64,000 bases of DNA, taken from NCBI RefSeq assembly GCF_017086405.1, contig NZ_CP070973.1, positions 6,604,739 to 6,668,738 of the forward strand, in the 5' to 3' direction. A program made the translations under genes and the position numbers. Below are positions 46,021 to 56,912 of this stretch, in pieces (position 1 is the stretch's first letter; each line of letters begins with the position of its first letter). The DNA comes from Mycobacterium gordonae. GTDB taxonomy: Bacteria; Actinomycetota; Actinomycetes; Mycobacteriales; Mycobacteriaceae. The notes beneath the pieces were generated by a model, which worked only from the letters and a program-made list of their open reading frames with translations, searched no databases and was not told the DNA's origin.

Positions 46021-47622
46021 GTGGCCATGGCAGCAACACTCCCGCGGCGAATCAGCGCATTCGCCAGGTGGGTGGTGCGCACTCCATGGCCGGTGTTTTC
46101 GCTCAGCATGCTGCAGGCCGACATCATCGGCGGCTTGTTCGTGCTGGGCTTTCTGCGTTACGGTCTGCCGCCGCGCGACCGGATCGAGCTGGGTGATCTG
46201 CCGCCGCTGAACGTCGCAATCTTCATCAGCTCGGTGATCTTTCTGTTCTTCGCGGGGTTCGCCTGGAACCTCAAGCTGTTGGTGCCGGTTTTCCGCTGGC
46301 AGCGACGCGACAACCTGCTGGTCGAAGCGGACCCGTCCACCACTGAGCTGGCCCGCACCCGCGCGCTCCGGATGCCGTTCTACCGCACGATGACCAGCGC
46401 GGCTTCCTGGGCCGTCGGGAGCGTGATTTTCATCCTGGCCAGCTGGTCGGTGGCTCGGGAAGCCGCGCCGGTGGTGGTGGTCGCCACCGCGTTGGGCGCC
46501 ACCGCCACCGCGATCATCGGCTACCTGCAGTCCGAGCGGGTGTTGCGTCCGGTCGCGGTGGCCGCGCTGCGCAGTGGCGTCCCCGAGAGCGTGCGGGCAC
46601 CCGGCGTGATCCTGCGGTTGATGCTGACCTGGGTGCTCTCGACGGCCGTCCCGCTGCTGGCCATCGTGCTGGCGGTGGTTTCCGACAAGATCGCGCTGCT
46701 GCGCGCCTCACCGGAGAAGCTGTTCAACCCGATCTTGCTGCTGGCGCTGGCGGCACTGGGCATCGGAGCGGCCAGCACCCTGCTGGTGTCGATGTCCATC
46801 GCCGACCCGCTGCGCCAGCTCCGCTGGGCGCTGTCTGAGGTGCAGCGGGGCAACTACAACGCGCACATGCAGATTTACGACGCCAGTGAGCTCGGTCTGC
46901 TGCAGGCCGGATTCAACGACATGGTCCGCGACCTGTCCGAACGGCAGCGGCTGCGCGACCTGTTCGGCCGCTATGTCGGCGAGGACGTGGCCCGGCGGGC
47001 ACTGGAACGGGGCACCGAGTTGGGCGGGCAGGAACGCGACGTCGCGGTGTTGTTCGTGGACCTGGTCGGTTCCACCCAGCTCGCCGCGTCACGGCCGCCC
47101 GTCGAGGTCGTCCATCTGCTTAACGAATTCTTCCGCGTGGTGGTCGACACCGTCGGCCGGCACGGCGGGTTCGTCAACAAGTTTCAGGGCGACGCCGCGC
47201 TGGCGATCTTCGGCGCCCCGATCGAACACCCCGATGGTGCCGGTGCGGCGCTGGCCGCAGCCCGCGAGTTGCACGACGAGCTCATCCCCGTGCTGGGATC
47301 CGCGGAGTTCGGTATCGGCGTGTCGGCGGGCCGCGCCATCGCCGGACACATTGGCGCGCAGGCGCGTTTCGAGTACACCGTCATCGGCGACCCGGTCAAC
47401 GAAGCCGCCCGCCTCACCGAGCTGGCCAAGCTCGAAGCGGGCCACGTGCTGGCCTCGGCGATCGCGGTCAGCGGCGCGCTGGACGCCGAGGCACTGTGCT
47501 GGGACGTCGGCGAGGTGGTGTTCCTGCGGGGCCGCGCCGCGCCCACGCAGTTGGCCCGCCCGCTGAATCTGGCTGAGCCGGAAGACGTCTCCCGCGAGGT
47601 TTCCAGCGACGTTCGCCGCTAG
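46021..47622 (+). CDS. Membrane adenylate cyclase, class III, with HAMP domain (Rv3645-like)
   Basis: About 533 residues. Six transmembrane helices lie in the first ~265 residues, a HAMP domain follows around SIADPLRQLRWALSEVQRGNY, and then the class III cyclase catalytic domain. Its metal-binding Asp residues are in LFVDLVGSTQLA and FQGDAALAIFG, a purine-specifying Lys is in VNKFQGD, and the transition-state Asn/Arg are in DPVNEAARLTELAK. It makes cAMP at the inner face of the membrane. In M. tuberculosis Rv3645 is a major cAMP source linked to fatty-acid metabolism (established). GTG at 46021 or ATG at 46027 are both possible starts. Confidence 0.94.
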   Translation: MAMAATLPRRISAFARWVVRTPWPVFSLSMLQADIIGGLFVLGFLRYGLPPRDRIELGDLPPLNVAIFISSVIFLFFAGFAWNLKLLVPVFRWQRRDNLLVEADPSTTELARTRALRMPFYRTMTSAASWAVGSVIFILASWSVAREAAPVVVVATALGATATAIIGYLQSERVLRPVAVAALRSGVPESVRAPGVILRLMLTWVLSTAVPLLAIVLAVVSDKIALLRASPEKLFNPILLLALAALGIGAASTLLVSMSIADPLRQLRWALSEVQRGNYNAHMQIYDASELGLLQAGFNDMVRDLSERQRLRDLFGRYVGEDVARRALERGTELGGQERDVAVLFVDLVGSTQLAASRPPVEVVHLLNEFFRVVVDTVGRHGGFVNKFQGDAALAIFGAPIEHPDGAGAALAAARELHDELIPVLGSAEFGIGVSAGRAIAGHIGAQARFEYTVIGDPVNEAARLTELAKLEAGHVLASAIAVSGALDAEALCWDVGEVVFLRGRAAPTQLARPLNLAEPEDVSREVSSDVRR

Positions 47623-47932
47623 CAGCCGGCGAGCCTTCACACTTCGCGAGGACGATCGCGTCCACGGTTGCACGGTGTCGACCAGACATAAAGTCATTTG
47701 CCGTCGAAAATATTGACACGCACAGCAATTTCTGGGCGAACGAGAAAATCTGCGATCTCGGCAATGGCGAGTCATCTCACAGGCATAAATAATCTTCTGT
47801 GCAGCGTCTAGACATTTTGCTCGATTTGTTGGGATGTCGCCGAATTTTCAGGTTGATTAATTGCGGTCTGACCGGTATTTCAGGGGGTGGGCAATAGTGG
47901 TTATGGGCGTTATTCGGGAGTGGGAGTCGATC
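47623..47932. other. AT-rich region upstream of the PE_PGRS gene
   Basis: About 310 bp between the cyclase stop and the PE_PGRS start, visibly AT-richer than its surroundings. A TTGACA at 47713-47718 could be a -35 element, but no well-spaced -10 was found. The composition fits Lsr2-type silencing. Confidence 0.45.
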
Positions 47933-50875
47933 GTGTCGTATGCGATGGTCACGCCGCAGGTGTTGGCCGCGGTGTCGGTGCAGCTAGCTGGGATCGGCTC
48001 GGGGGTCGCGGCCGCTGATGCCGCGGCCGCTGATGCCACGGTGGCGGTGGCAGCCGCGGCCGCCGATGAGGTGTCGGCGGCGATCGCGGTGTGCTTCGGT
48101 GCCTATGGCCGTCAGTATCAGGTCCTGGGGGCGCAGGCGGCGGCGTTTCACGCCCAGTTCGTGGCGGCGTTGAGCGCTGGGGCGGGGGCCTACGCCGGTG
48201 CTGAAGCGGCCAATGCCGGGCCGTTGCAGTGGCTGGAGGAGGCGGTGTTGGGAGTGATCAACGCTCCCACCAACGCGCTGTTCGGCCGGGCATTGATCGG
48301 TGATGGTGCCGCCGGCGCCGCGGGCAGCGGGCAAGCCGGTGGGGCCGGCGGGTTCTTATGGGGCAATGGCGGCGCGGGCGGCTCAGGTGCCCCCGGCGGG
48401 GCCGGCGGGGCCGGCGGCAGTGCGGGGTTGTTCGGCTCCGGTGGGGCCGGGGGTGCCGGCGGGGCGGGCGCGCCCGGACAGCTCGGCGGTGCTGGTGGGG
48501 CCGGAGGCGCCGGGGGCTGGCTGGGTGGTTTCGGCGGGGCCGGTGGGGCCGGGGGCGCCGGTGGGGACGGCCTGACCGGGATGGCCGGGGGCGCGGGCGG
48601 CATAGGCGGGGCCGGTGGGGCTAGTCGGGCGGTGTTGTTGTGGGCCGGGGGTGCGGGCGGGATCGGCGGGTCCGGTGGGGCCGGCGGCGGCGGCCTTAGC
48701 GGCGTGAACCCCGGTGATGCCGGCGAGGTGGGTGCTGCGGGCGGGGCCGGGGGTGCCGGCGGGGCCGGGGGCGCGCATCCGGGCCTGTTCGGGGCGGCCG
48801 GAGCCGGCGGCACCGGTGGCAGTGGCGGGCTCGGCGGAGCCGGCGGCGACGGCGCGACGGGTGTGCACGATGTCGGCGGGGACGGCGGTGACGGTGGCGC
48901 CGGAGGCGCGGCCGGCGCCGGCGGAGCGCCGGGGCAGACCGGGTTGTTCGCGCCCGCCGCAGCCACCGGCAACGCCGGAACCGGCGGCGACGGCGGCACC
49001 GGCGGGCGCGGCGGCAACGGCGACAACGGCACCGACGCGGCCGCCGGAACCGGCGACACCGGCAACACCGGCTACGCCGGCGGGGCAGGCGGAACCGGCG
49101 GCACCGGCGGCAACTCCGGCGCCGGAGGCACCAACGGCAACGGCGGACTCGGCGGAGACGGCGGCACCGGCGGCACCGGCGGAGCCGGCGGATCCGGCGC
49201 CGACGGCGTCGGCACGCCCGGACAGACCGGCGGAAACGGCGGCACCGGTGGAGACGCCGGCTCCGCCGGCGCCGGCGGAGCAGCAGGCACCGGCGGCACC
49301 GGCGGCAACACCGGGGGCACCGGCAACGCCGGAACCGGCGGCGACGGCGGCACCGGCGGGCGCGGCGGCAACGGCGACAACGGCACCGACGCGGCCGCCG
49401 GAACCGGCGACACCGGCAACACCGGCTACGCCGGCGGGGCAGGCGGAACCGGCGGCACCGGCGGCAACTCCGGCGCCGGAGGCACCAACGGCAACGGCGG
49501 ACTCGGCGGAGACGGCGGCACCGGCGGCACCGGCGGAGCCGGCGGATCCGGCGCCGACGGCGTCGGCACGCCCGGACAGACCGGCGGAAACGGCGGCACC
49601 GGTGGAGACGCTGGCTCCGCCGGCGCCGGCGGAGCAGCAGGCACCGGCGGCACCGGCGGCAACACCGGGGGCACCGGCAACGCCGGAACCGGCGGCGACG
49701 GCGGCACCGGCGGGCGCGGCGGCAACGGCGACAACGCAAGCATCCCCGGCGGCGCCGGCTATGCCGGCGGCACCGGCGGCAACGGCGGCCAGGGCGGCGC
49801 AACGCCCAACGGCGGAACCAACGGAAACGGCGGCAACGGCGGCGCCGGCGGCAACGGCGGGACCGGCTACAGCTACACCACCGGCACCGGCACCAGCGCC
49901 AACGGCGGCGACGGCGGGACCGGCGGAGCGGGCGGCAACGCCGGCGCCGCCGGCACCGGCTCCGGCAGTGGCGGTGCAGCCGCAACCGGCGGAACCGGCG
50001 GAACAGGCGGCGACGGCGGACGCGGCGACACCGGCGCCGACAACATCCCGTATAACAGCAGCTTCCTCCTCGGCGGCGCAGGGGGCACCGGCGGCCACGG
50101 CGGGGCCGGCGGAACCGGTGGCGCCACCCCCAACGGCGGAACCAACGGCGACGGCGGCAACGGCGGCAACGGCGGCAACGGCGGTGCCGGCGGCGCCGCA
50201 TCTACCGCGTCGACAGCTACTTTCGCCTACGCCGGCGGCGGCGGCGGAGGCGGCGCCGGCGGGACCAGCGGCGCCACTGGCAGCGGGATCGGCGCTGGTG
50301 GAACCGGCGGCAACGGCGGCAACGGCGGCAACGGCGGTGCCGGCGGCACCGCCACAGCTACCTCCGACTTCATGCAGGTGACCGCGGGCGGCGGAGGCGG
50401 CGGAGGCGGCGGCAGCAGCCACGCAGCCGGGGGCGTCGGCGGCACCGGTGGAGGTGGTGGCGCCGGCGGACAGGCGGTTGTCGTCAATTCCGGAACGGCA
50501 GGCGTCGCCAATGGCGGCGGCGGGGGCGGCGGGGGCGGACCCGTTGCGACCGGCGGCAGCGCGGGCAACGGAGGCACGGGCGGCACCGCCACCGGCATCG
50601 GTACTGGCACCACGACCGGCAGCGGCGGTGCGGGTGCGACCGGTGGCACCCTTACCGGCGGCGGCGGAGGGAGTGGGGCCGGGGCGACCTCTCTCGGCCA
50701 GTCGCTGCCCGGCATCGCTGGAAACAGCAACGGGGCCGGCGGCGCGAGCAACGCTTACGGCCAGGGTAACAGCGGCGGCTTCGGTGGCGGGATCGGAAGC
50801 GGCGGTGTCGGCGGCCGTAGCGCTGCCGGCGGCGTTTTCGCCGCCACGAACGGTGGCAACGGCCAGTCCAACTGA
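47933..50875 (+). CDS. PE_PGRS family protein, 980 aa
   Basis: The PE domain (residues 1-~95, starting SYAMVTPQVLAAVSVQLAGIG after a GTG with GGAG 6 nt upstream) is followed by the linker INAPTNALFGRALIGDGA and a PGRS domain of over 800 residues rich in GGAGG, GGTGG and GGNGG. It contains two full and one partial copy of a 118-residue unit (listed separately). No such gene separates Rv3645 and topA in M. tuberculosis, so it is an insertion into the convergent Rv3645/topA junction. Function unknown; presumed ESX-5-exported surface protein. Confidence 0.93.
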   Translation: MSYAMVTPQVLAAVSVQLAGIGSGVAAADAAAADATVAVAAAAADEVSAAIAVCFGAYGRQYQVLGAQAAAFHAQFVAALSAGAGAYAGAEAANAGPLQWLEEAVLGVINAPTNALFGRALIGDGAAGAAGSGQAGGAGGFLWGNGGAGGSGAPGGAGGAGGSAGLFGSGGAGGAGGAGAPGQLGGAGGAGGAGGWLGGFGGAGGAGGAGGDGLTGMAGGAGGIGGAGGASRAVLLWAGGAGGIGGSGGAGGGGLSGVNPGDAGEVGAAGGAGGAGGAGGAHPGLFGAAGAGGTGGSGGLGGAGGDGATGVHDVGGDGGDGGAGGAAGAGGAPGQTGLFAPAAATGNAGTGGDGGTGGRGGNGDNGTDAAAGTGDTGNTGYAGGAGGTGGTGGNSGAGGTNGNGGLGGDGGTGGTGGAGGSGADGVGTPGQTGGNGGTGGDAGSAGAGGAAGTGGTGGNTGGTGNAGTGGDGGTGGRGGNGDNGTDAAAGTGDTGNTGYAGGAGGTGGTGGNSGAGGTNGNGGLGGDGGTGGTGGAGGSGADGVGTPGQTGGNGGTGGDAGSAGAGGAAGTGGTGGNTGGTGNAGTGGDGGTGGRGGNGDNASIPGGAGYAGGTGGNGGQGGATPNGGTNGNGGNGGAGGNGGTGYSYTTGTGTSANGGDGGTGGAGGNAGAAGTGSGSGGAAATGGTGGTGGDGGRGDTGADNIPYNSSFLLGGAGGTGGHGGAGGTGGATPNGGTNGDGGNGGNGGNGGAGGAASTASTATFAYAGGGGGGGAGGTSGATGSGIGAGGTGGNGGNGGNGGAGGTATATSDFMQVTAGGGGGGGGGSSHAAGGVGGTGGGGGAGGQAVVVNSGTAGVANGGGGGGGGGPVATGGSAGNGGTGGTATGIGTGTTTGSGGAGATGGTLTGGGGGSGAGATSLGQSLPGIAGNSNGAGGASNAYGQGNSGGFGGGIGSGGVGGRSAAGGVFAATNGGNGQSN
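48971..49736 (+). repeat. 354-bp in-frame tandem duplication inside PE_PGRS
   Basis: Two complete copies (48971-49324, 49325-49678) and a partial third (49679 to about 49736). The full copies differ at one position found by reading, a silent C/T at 49258 versus 49612. The unit encodes 118 residues starting NAGTGGDGGTGG. The near identity shows very recent expansion. Confidence 0.92.
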
Positions 50876-51323
50876 CTGTGGATTGAACGACAACCCGCGG
50901 GACGCGCGGACTTAACTACCACGGGCGCGAGCACCTGATATTCAACCGCTGCACCTTGTGGATCAACCCGAATGTGAGCCGCAATGTGCACTTCACACAT
51001 ACGCAGCGCGCGCCGGTGCACAACAGTGCGCAGCAGCGGCCGTTGCTTCGATAGGGACGGTTCGGCGGCCACGTTGGGACGGGGCGCGGGTTGGCGTGTC
51101 TGAGATGCCCCGGCGACTTTGGATGGGCATTGATTGGTTCTTATCCAGCCTTTCGGCAGCTTGCGAGATTTGTTGTGGCCCGCGAAGGCGGCGCAAAGAT
51201 CCTGCGCCGAATCGTAGCCAATAGCGCGGACGCCATCCACTCGCGTCGAAAGGCCATCACAGCTCGCGCAAAGAGCCAAGCAGAAGCCGAAAGGCACAAT
51301 GGGGTCCCCGCCGTAACGCAGGA
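50876..51323. other. Non-coding stretch between PE_PGRS and the IS110 element
   Basis: About 450 bp with no convincing gene or RNA. It is the original flank between the cyclase/PE_PGRS side and topA, and ends in CGCAGGA immediately before the CT core of the insertion. Confidence 0.6.
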
Positions 51324-51335
51324 CTAATGGGAGTC

Positions 51336-51535
51336 GATCAGCGTGGCGTTGTCGGGTTTGAGCTGTTGACCGCAGGACGCTGATCATCGAGCCGCTGGCC
51401 GGCGAGCACTGTGTAGGACCGGGATGAATGTTGATCCCTAGAGCTAGATCGTGCCCCGGCCGGTTCGGTGAGGTCGCTTGAAGCGCTGATGGGATGTCGT
51501 GCCACTGCGAGCACTGATCCATTAGTCCGCTGCCG
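51336..51535 (+). ncRNA. IS110 bridge RNA with target-binding and donor-binding loops
   Basis: A 5' stem-loop (GATCAGCGT 51336-51344 with ACGCTGATC 51377-51385) is followed by two loops. The target-binding loop is closed by GGCCGG...GCAC (51397-51409) with GTGC...CCGGCC (51451-51461). It contains left guide AGGAC (51415-51419), inner hairpin GGGAT/ATCCC (51421-51425, 51434-51438) and right guide GAGCTAG (51441-51447). The donor-binding loop contains left guide TGGGATGTC (51490-51498), inner hairpin GTGC/GCAC (51499-51502, 51511-51514) and right guide CCATTAG (51519-51525), closed weakly by AGCG/CGCT. The left guides repeat the left flank and right end of the element; the right guides are reverse complements of CTAGCTC (52824-52830) and CTAATGG (51324-51330). 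Exact RNA ends are estimates. Confidence 0.82.
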
Positions 51536-51587
51536 GGTGTCCTCTGGCTCAATGTGAGTCAACGACGACTGCAGGAGGTGGGCACTG

Positions 51588-52802
51588 GTGATCTTTGTCG
51601 GCAACGACTGGGCCGAAGACCATCACGACGTGTATCTGATGGACGAGGCTGGCCAACGATTGGCAGCCCGGCGATTACCCGAGGGCTTACTAGGGATTGG
51701 CACCTTACACGAATTGGTTGCCGCACACGCCGAGGAACCCGACCAGGTGATGATCGGCATCGAGACCGATCGTGGCCTGTGGGTCTCGGCGTTGGCAGCA
51801 GCCGGTTATCAGGTGTGGGCGATCAACCCGATGGCGGCGGCCCGCTACCGCGATCGCCACCATGTTTCGGGTGCGAAGTCCGATGCCGGGGACGCCAAAG
51901 TGCTCGCTGACCTGGTCCGAACCGATCGGCACAACCACCGCCGGATCGCCGGCGACAGCGCCGATGCCGAGGCGATCAAGGTGCTGGCCCGTACCCATCA
52001 GAGCTTGATCTGGGCACGGACGCGCCATGCCAACATGCTGCGCAGCGGCCTGCGGGAGTACTACCCCGCCGCCCTGGAGGCCTTCGAATCCCTCACCGAC
52101 GGTGACGCGTTGGCAGTCTTGAGTCGCGCACCCACTCCTAAACAGGGCGCTCGGTTGAGCCTGTCGAAGATCGGCTCAGCGCTCAAAGCGGCTGGCCGGC
52201 AACGCAATATCGAGACACGCGCTGGGCAGATTCAGACCATTTTGCGTCGCGAACACCTCACAGCACCCCCAGCGGTGGCTACTGCCTTCGGCGCCACCAC
52301 GACTGCAGCGGTCCATGTGATCGCCGCACTCAATGTTCAGATCGACGAGCTCGAGACCGCGCTGGCCGACCATTTTGAGAAACACCCGGACGCCGACATC
52401 TACCGTTCCCTGCCAGGACTTGGTGTTGTGCTCGGCGCCCGGGTGCTCGGTGAGTTCGGGGATGACCCGAACCGCTACACCACTGCCAAGTGTCGCAAGA
52501 ACTACGCCGGAACATCACCGTTGACCATCGCATCAGGCCGAAAACGTGCCGTGCTGGCCCGCCACGCCCGCAACAGACGTCTCTACGACGCGCTCGATCA
52601 ATGGGCATTCTGCGCCCTCACCAGAAGCCCCGGTGCCCGCGCCTTCTACGACCAGCACCGCGCCAAGGGTGACACCCACCATCAGGCCCTACGCGCCCTC
52701 GGCAACCGACTCGTCGGCATCCTCCACGGCTGCCTACGCCACCACACGCCATACGACGAATACACAGCTTGGGCCCACCGCCAAACCCCCGCAGCAGCTT
52801 GA
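51588..52802 (+). CDS. IS110-family transposase (DEDD recombinase)
   Basis: A 404-residue protein. The N-terminal RuvC-like domain carries the DEDD set: D7 (VGNDWAE), E59 (GIETDRG), D99 and D102 (KSDAGDAK). The C-terminal Tnp/transposase_20 domain has the helix-hairpin-helix-like YRSLPGLGVVLGARVL and the conserved serine block AGTSPLTIASG (about 307-317). Start GTG with GGAGG about 9 nt upstream. It appears intact. IS110 recombinases use a bridge RNA made from the noncoding left end to pair donor and target DNA (established for IS621). It lies convergent to topA, its stop about 22 bp from the topA stop. Confidence 0.94.
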   Translation: MIFVGNDWAEDHHDVYLMDEAGQRLAARRLPEGLLGIGTLHELVAAHAEEPDQVMIGIETDRGLWVSALAAAGYQVWAINPMAAARYRDRHHVSGAKSDAGDAKVLADLVRTDRHNHRRIAGDSADAEAIKVLARTHQSLIWARTRHANMLRSGLREYYPAALEAFESLTDGDALAVLSRAPTPKQGARLSLSKIGSALKAAGRQRNIETRAGQIQTILRREHLTAPPAVATAFGATTTAAVHVIAALNVQIDELETALADHFEKHPDADIYRSLPGLGVVLGARVLGEFGDDPNRYTTAKCRKNYAGTSPLTIASGRKRAVLARHARNRRLYDALDQWAFCALTRSPGARAFYDQHRAKGDTHHQALRALGNRLVGILHGCLRHHTPYDEYTAWAHRQTPAAA

Positions 52803-52823
52803 CGACTTAACCACCTGGGATGT

Positions 52824-55637
<2,814 letters not shown>

Positions 55638-55852
55638 CTGCGCCTACGCTCCATCTCCTGTATCGGTCCCTGGGCGGAACCGTCTCGCAGAAACAATGAC
55701 AGGGCGGCTCCCCGATATTCCGGATTTCCGGTCAACCATAGGTACGCCGCCGTATCTTCGCCCCGCGGGCAACTGACAATTTCGCACCCTTGGGCGGGCC
55801 CGCGCAAACCGGCGGCCAACCGGACCACCGGTGACGGGGTCGCGGCGGGCCG

Positions 55853-56431
55853 TCAAACACGTGGCCATCGGGCTGCCGCATCTGGTCCATCGGGAGCCTC
55901 CCCTACGTTCTCTACCAGGCGCGATAGCCTCCGCCGGCCGCTGATCCGAAGCGCTGGGCGGGCACCGCGAGTACCGATCAAAGTGGGCGCGATGCCGACC
56001 CGCATCAGAGCCGATGCCAGCGGTGAATGGGTGTCCGGCGCGTGCGGATCCAGCCCGAGCAGATACCGGTCGGCCTCGGGGTTGCCCGCCGCCAGGGTCC
56101 AGGCCCGCAGTTCCCGCGGCCCGGGCAACCAGCGCGGCGGAACCGTCTTCACGGCACCTCGCGTCCATTCGGTCGCGATGCTGCGCAACGCCGGGTCGGC
56201 GGCGGTCCGCACCAACGGGTGGTTTTCGTCGGTCCGGGTGATTTCAGGGACCAGGCCGGCCTGCCGGATCATCTCGGCCAGCGCCGCAGCACGCCAGGCC
56301 TCGTCGACAACCACCGACAGCCGCGCGCCGGCGCCGACCAGCACGATCTGACCGGGTGCCGCCAGCAGCCCACACAAGTCCCCGACCGCGGGCGGTACTG
56401 ACTCCGCGGCGAAGAAGGAAAGCTGGCTCAC
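55853..56431 (-). CDS. Conserved hypothetical protein (Rv3647c-like)
   Basis: A 192-residue protein, the same length and closely similar to Rv3647c. It begins SQLSFFAAESVPPAVGDLCGLL after a GTG and ends with SRLVENVGEAPDG. No catalytic motif or membrane segment is seen. It is conserved immediately upstream of topA in mycobacteria. In M. tuberculosis cspA follows upstream; no cold-shock gene is seen here. Confidence 0.9.
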   Translation of the reverse strand: MSQLSFFAAESVPPAVGDLCGLLAAPGQIVLVGAGARLSVVVDEAWRAAALAEMIRQAGLVPEITRTDENHPLVRTAADPALRSIATEWTRGAVKTVPPRWLPGPRELRAWTLAAGNPEADRYLLGLDPHAPDTHSPLASALMRVGIAPTLIGTRGARPALRISGRRRLSRLVENVGEAPDGPDAAARWPRV

Positions 56432-56912
56432 GCCACAGACAGTAGGCCAGCGCGGCGATCAGGCGCTTGTCCGCATCCGGCGAGGCGGAGAACGGGATCG
56501 TCACCGCGCCCGTCAACGGTAACCGGGCCATGGTGGTCGCTGGGGATGCCCACACCCCGATGGGAAACCGCTCTACCGTGCTGCCGCCCGCCGGCCCACC
56601 ATGCCTGCCCCGGCCGCATCGTCGTGTTCCGTGCCCAACCATCGTGTTCGGTGCCCAACCACCGCGGCCGATCGGCTGGTGCTGCAGTCGCTGCGAGGAT
56701 GGCGGCCGGGTTCGCAACTGGGCCGCGTTCGATCTACGACCTGCGTCGCCCGCAGTGAAGGGACACCGAGTCGATACTCGACATCGTCGTCGCTATCCGC
56801 GCCGACAACGGCTAGCTGCACCTCGCGCTGATCTATACCGAACTCGACGAACTCATCGATGCGCTGGCTGCCGAGGCCAACTAGGAGCCCGAACGGCGCC
56901 GCCGGTGCTGGG
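56432..56912. other. Non-coding region with short repeat and possible gene remnant
   Basis: About 480 bp between the Rv3647c homologue and the PPE-MPTR stop. An about 20-bp imperfect tandem repeat (unit TCGTGTTCCGTGCCCAACCA) lies at about 56622-56661. At about 56770-56884 one plus-strand frame reads protein-like sequence (LHLALIYTELDELIDALAAEAN before a TAG) but with an internal stop, so at most a decayed gene end. No cspA is present. Confidence 0.5.

Noticed and set aside
47713..47718. TTGACA as a confident PE_PGRS promoter -35 element.
   Set aside because: No suitable -10 hexamer at 16-19 bp; mentioned only as a possibility.
48383..50893. An 836-codon minus-strand frame and other long frames across the PE_PGRS gene.
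   Set aside because: The regular GGN codon pattern of PGRS keeps all frames open; only the plus-strand frame has a PE domain and a Shine-Dalgarno.
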